From positions 1-64,000 of the forward strand of contig CAKTBG010000004.1 of the NCBI GenBank assembly GCA_934533135.1: a stretch of 64,000 nucleotides of DNA, given 5' to 3'. The translations under genes and the position numbers were made by a program. Source of the DNA: an uncultured Faecalibacterium sp. GTDB taxonomy: Bacteria > Bacillota > Clostridia > Oscillospirales > Ruminococcaceae. The first letter of the stretch is position 1; each line of letters opens with the position of its first letter. Positions 42,309 to 51,267 of this stretch are shown piece by piece. Below the pieces are notes generated by a model. The model was not told the DNA's origin and ran no database searches. It was given only the letters and a program-made list of their open reading frames with translations.

Positions 42309-44052
42309 GTTCAGCAACGAATTTTTCGCGGCCAACCGGATCGTCAAGGCCGATCTGCGCGCGGCGCATCAGCCCCGCGAAGAGGACATCACCCGCATCA
42401 AAAACGAGATCAAGAAGCTGTATGACGCCACCGAGGTGCTGCTGGATGTTGCCGTAGACGAGAGCCTGCTGTCCGGCTATGTGCTGCAGGTGGGCGACCG
42501 GTTGTTCGACAACTCCGGCCGTCATACGCTGGATAAGATGATGGAGGGCAAGCCTTCGCTGGCTACCCTCAAGACCCGCATCGAGGACTACAAACCCGCT
42601 GCCACCAGTGCAGAGGGCGGCGTGGTCATCGCCTCTGCCGACGGCATCGTGCAGGTCGAGGGCATGGATCGCGCAGTATACGGCGAGATCGTCACCTTCG
42701 AGAACGGTGCCAAGGGCATGGTCGAAAGCGTTGAGCCGGGTCGTCTGGGAATCATGCTGTTCGACGGGGCCGAGACGGTCGGCGTCGGCACCATGGTCAC
42801 CCGCAGCGGCAAGCGTGCGGGCATTCCGGTGGGCGAGGGCTTCCTCGGCCGGGTCATCGACCCGCTGGGCGAGCCCATCGACGGCAAAGGCCCCATCGAG
42901 GCCGTAGGGTACAACCCCATCGAGAAGCAGGCTCCCGGCATTCTGGAGCGTCAGAGCGTCGATACGCCGCTCCACACCGGCATCCTTGCCATCGACTCGA
43001 TGTTCCCCATCGGCCGCGGTCAGCGTGAGCTGATCATCGGCGACCGCCAGACCGGCAAGACCTCGATCGCCACCGACGCCATTCTGAACCAGAAGAACAC
43101 CGGCGTCCTCTGCATCTACGTCGCCATCGGCCAGAAGGCGTCTTCCATCGCCCGCGTTGCGGAGGATCTGAAGAAGCATGGTGCCATGGACTACACCACC
43201 ATCGTGGCGGCAACGGCCAGCGACAGCGCACCGCTGCAGTACATTGCACCCTATGCCGGTACCGCACTGGCCGAGTATTTCATGGATCAGGGCAAGAGCG
43301 TCCTGATCGTCTACGACGATCTGTCCAAGCACGCGGTGGCCTACCGTGCCATCTCGCTGCTGCTCCGCCGCTCTCCGGGCCGTGAAGCTTACCCCGGCGA
43401 CGTGTTCTATCTGCATTCCCGTCTGCTGGAGCGTTCCTGCCGGATGCGGGATGACCTTGGCGGCGGTTCCATCACCGCACTGCCCATCGTGGAAACGCAG
43501 GCCGGCGATGTCTCGGCGTACATCCCCACCAACGTCATTTCCATCACCGACGGTCAGATCTTCCTCGAGAGCGCACTGTTCAACGCAGGCAACCGCCCGG
43601 CCGTCAATGTCGGTCTGTCGGTCTCCCGTGTGGGCGGTGCTGCCCAGACCAAGGCCATGAAGAAGGCAAACGCCAACCTCCGCATTGAGCTGGCACAGTA
43701 CAAGGATATGGAGTCCTTTGCACAGTTCAGCTCCGATCTGGACGCGGAGACCCGCCGCCAGCTCGAGCACGGCAAGGCTCTGATGGAGATGCTCAAGCAG
43801 CCGCTGTATCAGCCCAAGTCCGACGCCGAGCAGGTCGTCATCCTGACCCTCGCCTCTCATGGCGCGCTCGATGCGATCCCCACCGCCGACCAGCGGGCAA
43901 AAACCTCCGCATTTGTGCGTCAGTTCCACGCGGATGTGTCCGGCGTCATGGACGAGATCCAGACCACCGGCAAGCTTGCTCCCGAGCAGGTGGACATCAT
44001 CCTGAACGCTTGGAAAGCATTTGCGGGAGGCGACAGCCATGCCGTCCAGTAA
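42298..44052 (+). CDS. atpA: F1Fo ATP synthase alpha subunit with N-terminal fused delta C-terminal domain
   Basis: A 584-residue protein, about 80 longer than usual alpha. Residues about 17-83 match the C-terminal domain of delta (AtpH): ITRIKNEIKKLYDATEVLLDV, then DESLLSGYVLQVGDRLFDN and GRHTLDKM (given in parts). From about 86 the sequence is ordinary alpha: LKTRIEDYK, DGIVQVEGMD, Walker A GDRQTGKT (248-255), VSRVGGAAQTKAM with the arginine finger. There is no separate atpH between atpF and atpA, and the six-helix delta N-terminal domain is not seen. ATG 42298 overlaps atpF by 11 nt. No frameshift or stop at the junction; the fusion frame is uninterrupted. Stoichiometry would give three delta-like domains per F1. 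Confidence 0.93.
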   Translation: MATEFSNEFFAANRIVKADLRAAHQPREEDITRIKNEIKKLYDATEVLLDVAVDESLLSGYVLQVGDRLFDNSGRHTLDKMMEGKPSLATLKTRIEDYKPAATSAEGGVVIASADGIVQVEGMDRAVYGEIVTFENGAKGMVESVEPGRLGIMLFDGAETVGVGTMVTRSGKRAGIPVGEGFLGRVIDPLGEPIDGKGPIEAVGYNPIEKQAPGILERQSVDTPLHTGILAIDSMFPIGRGQRELIIGDRQTGKTSIATDAILNQKNTGVLCIYVAIGQKASSIARVAEDLKKHGAMDYTTIVAATASDSAPLQYIAPYAGTALAEYFMDQGKSVLIVYDDLSKHAVAYRAISLLLRRSPGREAYPGDVFYLHSRLLERSCRMRDDLGGGSITALPIVETQAGDVSAYIPTNVISITDGQIFLESALFNAGNRPAVNVGLSVSRVGGAAQTKAMKKANANLRIELAQYKDMESFAQFSSDLDAETRRQLEHGKALMEMLKQPLYQPKSDAEQVVILTLASHGALDAIPTADQRAKTSAFVRQFHADVSGVMDEIQTTGKLAPEQVDIILNAWKAFAGGDSHAVQ

Positions 44053-44923
44053 ACTGCTGAAAGAGCGCATCGAGAGCATTCAGGATACGCAGAAGATCAC
44101 CAACGCCATGTATCTGATCTCCTCGTCCAAGCTCCGCAAGGCACGCCAGAGCTACCAGAGCGTCCAGCCCTATTTCACCCGCATGAGAGATACCATCTCC
44201 CGCGTGGTGCCCCATCTGCCCGATGAGCCGGTGCATCCTTTCTTCCATGAGAGGAACACCGCAGCCCCCAAGCGGGCCTACATCGTGCTGACGGCGGATA
44301 AGGGCATGGCAGGTGCCTACAACCAGAATCTGATCAAATTCCTCAAGGCGGAAGCCGGGGATGACCCCAACGCCAAGTTCTACGTCATCGGGCAGACCGG
44401 CTACCGCGCACTGCTCCACAAAGATCCCCGTCTGGTGGAGGAATTCCAGTACGGCGCAACGGCTCCGACGCTGCAGCGTGCCCGTGACATCACGGTGGAC
44501 GCCATCGACGATTTCAAGGCGGGCAATCTGGACGAGATCTACCTGATCTACACCAAGATCCAGAACGCGCTGACCAGCGAGCCGGTCATGGTTCGGCTGC
44601 TGCCGCTGGATCGGGCGCATCTGCAGCCCGCCCCCAAGGGTCTGGGTGACCCCCGCGGCGAGGTGGAGATGGTGCCGGATGCATGGACGGTGTTCGAGCA
44701 GACGGCTCCCATCTATATGCACGGCATGATCTTTGGTGCAATGACCGAGAGCTATTGTGCCGAGCAGAGTGCCCGCATGACCGCCATGGACTCGGCCACC
44801 AAGAGTGCGAACGATATGATCCGCGACCTGCAGCTGGAGTACAACCGCACCCGGCAGGGCTCCATCACGCAGGAGATCACCGAGATCATCGGCGGTGCGG
44901 CGGCGGTAAAAAATAATGAATAA
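44039..44923 (+). CDS. atpG: F1Fo ATP synthase gamma subunit
   Basis: A 294-residue central-stalk subunit. The N-terminal coiled-coil strand has LKERIESIQDTQKITNAM (part: DTQKITNAMYLIS) and the C-terminal strand has SATKSANDMI and the end RQGSITQEITEIIGGA, both highly conserved. ATG 44039 with GGGAGG 8 nt upstream overlaps the alpha gene by 14 nt. The stop TAA is followed without a gap by repeat copy h. Confidence 0.95.
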   Translation: MPSSKLLKERIESIQDTQKITNAMYLISSSKLRKARQSYQSVQPYFTRMRDTISRVVPHLPDEPVHPFFHERNTAAPKRAYIVLTADKGMAGAYNQNLIKFLKAEAGDDPNAKFYVIGQTGYRALLHKDPRLVEEFQYGATAPTLQRARDITVDAIDDFKAGNLDEIYLIYTKIQNALTSEPVMVRLLPLDRAHLQPAPKGLGDPRGEVEMVPDAWTVFEQTAPIYMHGMIFGAMTESYCAEQSARMTAMDSATKSANDMIRDLQLEYNRTRQGSITQEITEIIGGAAAVKNNE

Positions 44924-45102
44924 CCTCTCCGTCAATGCTTCGCATTGCCACCTCTCCTACGGAGGAGAGGCCTTGGCAGTCGATTTTAGCTTGATCTATT
45001 TGCCAAAGGCTCCCCTACTAGGAAAGACTCCCCCGGTCGGGGGAGGTGGCACGTTAGTGCCAGAAGGGGAACGGCTGGCGAGCGATCGCTCGACTGAGAG
45101 GT
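44924..45102. repeat. Palindromic intergenic repeat, copy h, between atpG and atpD
   Basis: Starts directly after the atpG TAA with CCTCTCCGTCAATGC-TTC-GCATTG, then CCTCTCC-TACGG-GGAGAGG; the other end, minus strand, is CCTCTCAGTCGAGCGATCGCTCG with a long stem. A CCCCCGGTCGGGGG palindrome is inside. It fills most of the 210-nt gap in an otherwise tightly packed operon. Confidence 0.88.
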
Positions 45103-45118
45103 TGACCACATCTAATAG

Positions 45119-46548
<1,430 letters not shown>

Positions 46549-46549
<1 letters not shown>

Positions 46550-46956
46550 TGGACAAGTTCATGCTGAACATCACGGCTTCCAGCGGGGAGTTCTATCAGG
46601 GCGACTGCGAGAGCCTGATCCTTCCCACCGGCGACGGCGTGTACGGCGTTCAGGCCGGGCACAGCCCGGTGCTGGTGGCTCTGCACATGGGGATCCTGCA
46701 CTTCACCGTCAACGGCGAGACCCGGGATGTGCTGGTGGGCGACGGCATCGCTGAGGTCACTCCGACCTTTACGCTGCTCCTTGTGGACAGCGCGGAGCGT
46801 CCGGAGGACATTGACCGCAACCGTGCCGAGGCCGCCCGCATCCGTGCCGAAGAGCGGCTCCAGCACAAGCAGAGTATGCACGAATACTATCAGAGCAAGA
46901 TCGCCCTTGACCGCGCCATGCAGCGTCTGCAGACCGCGGCCAAGTACAAGCGATAA
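46549..46956 (+). CDS. atpC: F1Fo ATP synthase epsilon subunit
   Basis: A 135-residue subunit: N-terminal beta-sandwich (about 1-85; LPTGDGVYGVQAGHSP is the conserved turn) and C-terminal two-helix arm (about 90-135) that can inhibit hydrolysis. Last gene of the operon, overlapping atpD by one base and followed by a strong terminator. Confidence 0.95.
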
Positions 46957-46980
46957 TACAAAAATACAGTCATCCGCAGC

Positions 46981-47034
46981 AAAAATCACCCGCATTCCGG
47001 AGAAGAACAGCCTCCGGTCTGCGGGTGATTTTTT
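46981..47034. terminator. Terminator of the ATP synthase operon
   Basis: Arms AAAAATCACCCGCA (46981-46994) and TGCGGGTGATTTTTT (47020-47034) with an inner stem TTCCGGAG/CCTCCGG. Symmetrical; it also serves the convergent DUF1835 gene. Confidence 0.92.
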
Positions 47035-47998
47035 ATGCTTTGCGCAGGATCCGATGATAGGTGGGGCAGCCCTCTTCCGGCTTGGTGAGGGGAACGAGTC
47101 GGCCTTCTTGGAGCAGCTGCCCGATGCGGTGGGCGTACCAGCCGTCGCTGACGCCGAGCTGGTATTTCCCCATGGTGAGGCCGATGAGCTTCGCTTCCCG
47201 GAATTCATCGGGCAGGGCGTCCAGCTCCCGCAGGAGGAAGGGATCGTAGAAAGCTTCCGGCACACTGACGAGCTGGCCGTTGACCACGGCGCGGAGCGGG
47301 GCGTCTTCCGCTTGGAGCTGCGCCCAGCGGCTCGATAGACCCAAGAGATAATTCTTCGGCAGAGGAACGCCGTTTTGTGCCAGCCGCCCCCATTCCTCCG
47401 GGGCGACCTCGCCGAAGCTGGTGCGGCGGACGACGACCCCATCCCGCCGCTCCTCGAACGCGGGCAGCGTGACCAGCGTGACCTCCGGCGTGCGCTTGGC
47501 TGCAGCCAGCTGCGCGGCCAGCCAGTACAGGCCGCACTGCTCGTCGGGGGATTGGCTGCACCAGATCCGGACGCCCTCGCCCTGCCGGACACGGCGCAGG
47601 AGCGTTTCAAGGTTTTTCCGGGCGTGGGTGAGCAGATCCGAAGCGGCGTCTGCGGCATCGGCCGGATAGCAGCCGGTCAGCAGGCGCAGAGCTGCCAAGC
47701 GGTTCTCGCCGAGGCAGTCCGGGCGGTCGTCGGCCAGTGACCCGACGCTGAACGCAGCGGAGAACGCAAGAATGTCCGTGGGGCTGCCGTCCAGCGGGAT
47801 CGCCTGCGCCCGCTTTTGACGGTCGCGTGCTTCGCGTTCGGCCAGCTGTTTCCGGGCAGCTTCCCGCTCTTCTTCGGTGGCAGGATGGCCGTCCTCGTGC
47901 AGGAGGGCGATGGCGGTGACCCCGCCGCATTCGATCCCCCGCCCGATGCCGCATTTCAGGCTCCCGGCGGCACTTTCGTTGAAGACGATCTCCAGCAT
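47033..47998 (-). CDS. DUF1835/DUF3658 domain protein
   Basis: A 321-residue soluble protein. The N terminus EIVFNESAAGSLK is the DUF1835 hallmark; the central part has VRIWCSQSPDEQCGLYWLA (part: WCSQSPDEQCGLY), also conserved in that family; the C-terminal part (about 225-321), with GWYAHRIGQLL, fits DUF3658. Function unknown. It contains a charged helical insertion (about 40-65) with REARDRQKR. Start ATG 47998 follows GGAGGG. It is last of a minus-strand trio with the MnmA-like and RNase HI genes, 18 nt after the former. Confidence 0.82.
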   Translation of the reverse strand: MLEIVFNESAAGSLKCGIGRGIECGGVTAIALLHEDGHPATEEEREAARKQLAEREARDRQKRAQAIPLDGSPTDILAFSAAFSVGSLADDRPDCLGENRLAALRLLTGCYPADAADAASDLLTHARKNLETLLRRVRQGEGVRIWCSQSPDEQCGLYWLAAQLAAAKRTPEVTLVTLPAFEERRDGVVVRRTSFGEVAPEEWGRLAQNGVPLPKNYLLGLSSRWAQLQAEDAPLRAVVNGQLVSVPEAFYDPFLLRELDALPDEFREAKLIGLTMGKYQLGVSDGWYAHRIGQLLQEGRLVPLTKPEEGCPTYHRILRKA

Positions 47999-48016
47999 AA
48001 AACCCTCCTTCGGGGC

Positions 48017-48544
48017 TTAGTCCAGCCCCAGCTCTGCGGCCAGCGCGTCGAGATCCGCAGGGTCGAATTCGCCCAGAGGCAGGATCAGCCGTGCCAGCGT
48101 CTCCGGCGGCAGGGCGCAGAGCAGGCTGCTTTCGTCCGGAGCCGAACCCGCCGGGGCGAGGACGGTGTTGGTGCCGTCGCTGCCGGTCTCGATGCGGGCA
48201 TGGTGGCCGGTGGCGATGTACTGCACCCCCAGCTTGTCGGCGGCGGTCAGCAGGGCGTCCAGCCGGGCGGCCACCGGTTCCGGTTCTGCTTCGCGCAGGG
48301 CGGCGGCATTCAGGGTGACGCACTCGACGCCAAGCTTCGCGGCGGCTTCTTTTGCCGCCTTGACGGTTGCGGCTTCCTCCGGCGTGTCCGCGAGTTTGAC
48401 CACGGCACTGACCACGGCAAAGCCCTGCTGCTGTAAAATACGGATCACGGCGCGGGAGCCGCGGCTTCCGGTCAGACCGACCAGTACCCGATCCTGTGTC
48501 TCATAGGTGTCGAACCCGTTTCCGGGCAGAAATGCGTCGTTCAT
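48017..48544 (-). CDS. Degenerate MnmA-like (tRNA 2-thiouridylase-related) protein
   Basis: A 175-residue protein aligning by eye with the first half of Mnm[22 protein letters not shown] (part) at the PP-loop position, [12 protein letters not shown], then [16 protein letters not shown] and [20 protein letters not shown]. The ATP PP-loop SGGxDS is replaced by TGSRGS, and the catalytic Cys of the CNxxIKF region and the C-terminal OB domain are missing. True MnmA is about 360 residues. It is therefore probably inactive as a thiolase, or a binding/regulatory relic. It overlaps rnhA by 4 nt (translational coupling). Confidence 0.72.
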   Translation of the reverse strand: MNDAFLPGNGFDTYETQDRVLVGLTGSRGSRAVIRILQQQGFAVVSAVVKLADTPEEAATVKAAKEAAAKLGVECVTLNAAALREAEPEPVAARLDALLTAADKLGVQYIATGHHARIETGSDGTNTVLAPAGSAPDESSLLCALPPETLARLILPLGEFDPADLDALAAELGLD

Positions 48545-49005
48545 CGTCCTTGTCTCCCGCCATGTGCCTGGCTCTGGGCGACCGCAAGCTGGTCGCAGCG
48601 TTCATTTTCCGGGTGTCCGGCGTGGCCTTTGACCCAGACGTACGTGATCTTGTGGCGTGCTTCCTGTTCCAGAGCCTGCTCCCAGAGATCCGGGTTCAGG
48701 GCAGGGGAGCCGTCCGACTTTTTCCAGCCGCGGCGTTTCCAGCCTTTTGCCCAGCCCTTTTCCAGCCCGTTGATGACATACTGGCTGTCCGAGCACAGGC
48801 GCACGTCGCAGGGTTCTTTCAGCTGGCGCAACGCCTCGATGAAGGCCGTCAGCTCCATCCGGTTGTTGGTGGTGGAAGCGTCGCCGCCGCTCAGCTCTTT
48901 CTCGTAGACTTTGCCGTTGAACCGGTAGCGCAGCACGGCTCCCCAGCCGCCCGGCCCGGGATTGCCGCTGCACGCACCGTCGGTGTAAACCTCAACTTGT
49001 TTCAT
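48541..49005 (-). CDS. rnhA: Ribonuclease HI
   Basis: A 154-residue enzyme that cuts RNA in RNA-DNA hybrids. All four catalytic acids are visible: Asp in [14 protein letters not shown] (about 8-21), Glu in NNRMELTA (about 47-54), Asp in SDSQYVING (about 72-80), Asp in NERCDQLAV (about 134-142). The basic handle [12 protein letters not shown] (about 84-95) is present. Start ATG 49005 follows AGGAG. Promoter at 49036-49064. It is divergent from rnjA. Confidence 0.96.
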   Translation of the reverse strand: MKQVEVYTDGACSGNPGPGGWGAVLRYRFNGKVYEKELSGGDASTTNNRMELTAFIEALRQLKEPCDVRLCSDSQYVINGLEKGWAKGWKRRGWKKSDGSPALNPDLWEQALEQEARHKITYVWVKGHAGHPENERCDQLAVAQSQAHGGRQGR

Positions 49006-49035
49006 CTGCTTCTCCTACAGTATTAAGATATCTTT

Positions 49036-49064
49036 ATTTAGAGCTATTTTTTTCGTTCTGTCAA
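49036..49064 (-). promoter_or_regulatory. Promoter of the rnhA unit
   Basis: TTGACA (49059-49064) - 17 bp - CTAAAT (49036-49041) on the minus strand; leader about 25 nt. Confidence 0.6.
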
Positions 49065-49106
49065 GAGGGAGCGCATAAATCGCCGCCCCGCTGCCAAACC
49101 TTGGAA

Positions 49107-49135
49107 TTGACAAAAAGGGTGAGAAATACTATACT
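49107..49135 (+). promoter_or_regulatory. Promoter of the rnjA leader transcript
   Basis: TTGACA (49107-49112) - 17 bp - TATACT (49130-49135); the transcript then runs about 255 nt before the rnjA start codon. Confidence 0.88.
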
Positions 49136-49150
49136 TATTCCAACGAAAAG

Positions 49151-49295
49151 CGTATAGGAGCACCCGGAAGCCGGATGCTCAGGGCGTTCTGGCAGATCGG
49201 CCGCGGTCGCATCGAACAGATGGACTGAACAGGCCAAACTTGTTTGCGGAACCACCAGCGTGAAGAAAAAACGCTGACACAATACATTCTATACG
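49151..49295 (+). ncRNA. Candidate structured leader RNA upstream of rnjA
   Basis: A closed domain can be drawn: CGTATAG (49151-49157) pairs with CTATACG (49289-49295). Inside are GAGCA-cCCGG-aag-CCGGa-TGCTC (49158-49180) and CAGCGT-gaagaaaaa-ACGCTG (49256-49276). A further stem GCCGC/GCGGC lies downstream at about 49308-49325. No terminator is present, and it does not match any riboswitch class I know. A 5' UTR sensed by RNase J itself or a stable sRNA are both possible. Confidence 0.45.
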
Positions 49296-49397
49296 GAACC
49301 AGTTGAGCCGCCGCCCCTGAAAGCGGCTGCTCCCAGACCGCGCAGGCCGCCCCACCGAGGGCGAGCCTGTGTTTTGTGATTATTTTTGGAGGTACGA

Positions 49398-51206
49398 ATG
49401 GCACAGGCAAAAGAAGCACACGCACCGGTCAACGGCGCACCCAAAGCAGCAAATGCAGCAGGCGAAGCGGGCGAGAAGCGTCCCCGCACCACCCGCCGCC
49501 CCTATTACAACCGGCGTCCCCGCCGCCCCCAGCAGCCCAAGGAAGCGGCAGTGCCCATCCACATCTATCCGCTGGGCGGCCTTGGCGAAGTGGGCAAGAA
49601 CATGACCGTCTATGAGTGCTGCGGCGACATGATCATCGTGGACTGCGGCCTCGTCTTCCCGGACAGCGATATGTTCGGTGTGGATCTGGTCATCCCCGAC
49701 TTCACCTTTGTGGTGCAGAACAAGGATCGGATCAAGGGTCTGCTCATCACCCACGGCCACGAAGATCACATCGGCAGCATCCCCTATCTGCTCCAGAAGT
49801 TCGATCTGCCCATCTACGGCACCCGGCTGACCTGCGGCCTCATCAAGAACAAGCTGGAGGAATTCGGCTTGGCGGGCAAGACCAAGTTCGTCGAGATCAC
49901 GCCCAAGCAGAAGTTCAAGCTGGGCTGCTTTACCATCGAGCCGATCCATGTCAACCACTCCATCCCGGATTCGCTGGCGTTTGCCATCGACAGCCCGGCG
50001 GGTACCGTCATCCAGACCGGCGACTTCAAGATCGACTACACCCCGCTGGCCTGCGGCGTGACCGACCTGACCACCCTTTCGGAGTATGGGCAGAAGGGCG
50101 TGCTGGCTCTGCTGAGCGACTCCACCAACGCGGAGCGGCCGGGCTTTACCGCCACGGAGCAGAAAGTGGCCGCCGGGGTGCGCAGTCTGTTTGCCCGGGC
50201 GCGGAACAAGCGGATCATCATTGCAACCTTTGCGTCCAACATCTACCGCGTCCAGCAGATCATTGATCTGGCCGTGGAAGATGGCCGCAAGGTGGCGTTC
50301 AGCGGCCGCAGCATGGTCAACAACACGGCCATGGCGCAGGAGCTGGGCTATATGCACATCCCCGAGGGCACCCTGATCAGCATGGAAGAGCTGAACCAGT
50401 ACCCGCCCGAGCAGGTGGTGCTCATCACCACCGGCAGTCAGGGCGAGCCGCTGAGCGCACTGTCCCGCATGGCATCCTGCAGCCACCGCCAGGTGCGGGT
50501 CGGCCCGGGAGATTTCATCATCATCTCAGCCAACCCCATCCCCGGCAACGAGAAGAGCGTGACCAAGATCGTCAACGGCCTGCTCCTGCTGGGTGCAGAG
50601 GTCATCTACGAGAGTATGTACGACGTCCATGTTTCGGGTCACGCCTGTCAGGAAGAGCAGAAGCTGATGCTCACCCTGACGCGCCCCAAGTATTTCCTGC
50701 CGGTACACGGCGAGTACAAGCAGCTGAAAAAGCACGCGCTGACCGCGGCCAGCCTCGGCATCCCCACCAGCAACATTCTGATCGCCGAGAACGGCTCCAA
50801 CGTCATCCTGACCCGCGATGAGATCAAGCTGGGCGAGCCGGTCACCGCCGGAGCCGTCATGGTGGACGGCCTCGGCGTGGGCGACGTCGGCAATGTGGTG
50901 CTGCGGGATCGCAAGCACCTGTCCGAGGATGGTCTGGTCATCATCGTGGCCACCGTGGACAGCAAGACCGGCAAGGTGCTGGCCGGACCCGATCTGGTCA
51001 GCCGCGGCTTCGTCTATGTGCGGGAGAACGAGAGCCTGATGGACGGTGCCCAGAGCATCGTGGAGACGGCTCTTGACCGCTGCGTGGAAGAGCACGTCCG
51101 CGATTGGAACAGCGTCAAGACCCGGGTGCGGGAGGCTCTGAGCAGCTACATCTACCGCCGCACCAAGCGCAGCCCGATGATCCTTCCCATCCTGATGGAG
51201 GTCTGA
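49398..51206 (+). CDS. rnjA: Ribonuclease J
   Basis: A 602-residue metallo-beta-lactamase/beta-CASP RNase with endo- and 5'-3' exonuclease activity, the main mRNA decay and maturation enzyme of Firmicutes lacking RNase E. N-terminal basic extension (about 1-45, Arg/Pro-rich: RRPYYNRRPRRPQQP) may bind RNA or partners. Then LGGLGEVGKNM, the metal motif THGHEDHIGS (about 115-124), DSTNAERPG, beta-CASP AFSGRSM and GSQGEP, VHVSGHA, and the C-terminal domain. ATG 49398 follows GGAGG; an in-frame TTG overlapping that RBS is rejected. The gdpP gene follows 61 nt later. Confidence 0.96.
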   Translation: MAQAKEAHAPVNGAPKAANAAGEAGEKRPRTTRRPYYNRRPRRPQQPKEAAVPIHIYPLGGLGEVGKNMTVYECCGDMIIVDCGLVFPDSDMFGVDLVIPDFTFVVQNKDRIKGLLITHGHEDHIGSIPYLLQKFDLPIYGTRLTCGLIKNKLEEFGLAGKTKFVEITPKQKFKLGCFTIEPIHVNHSIPDSLAFAIDSPAGTVIQTGDFKIDYTPLACGVTDLTTLSEYGQKGVLALLSDSTNAERPGFTATEQKVAAGVRSLFARARNKRIIIATFASNIYRVQQIIDLAVEDGRKVAFSGRSMVNNTAMAQELGYMHIPEGTLISMEELNQYPPEQVVLITTGSQGEPLSALSRMASCSHRQVRVGPGDFIIISANPIPGNEKSVTKIVNGLLLLGAEVIYESMYDVHVSGHACQEEQKLMLTLTRPKYFLPVHGEYKQLKKHALTAASLGIPTSNILIAENGSNVILTRDEIKLGEPVTAGAVMVDGLGVGDVGNVVLRDRKHLSEDGLVIIVATVDSKTGKVLAGPDLVSRGFVYVRENESLMDGAQSIVETALDRCVEEHVRDWNSVKTRVREALSSYIYRRTKRSPMILPILMEV

Positions 51207-51267
51207 TTTTTCCGTACCGGCTGCCGGGCACACGGCCCCGGAACGCCGACGGCAGGAGGCATATTTC

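Noticed and set aside
42298..42560. Frameshifted or misassembled atpH next to atpA instead of a true fusion
   Set aside because: The frame is continuous, starts with its own ATG overlapping atpF as operon genes do, and no delta N-terminal sequence exists in any frame nearby.
41914..44079. Open frame of about 720 codons antisense to the ATP synthase alpha gene
   Set aside because: Shadow of highly conserved coding sequence; no start signal or domain.
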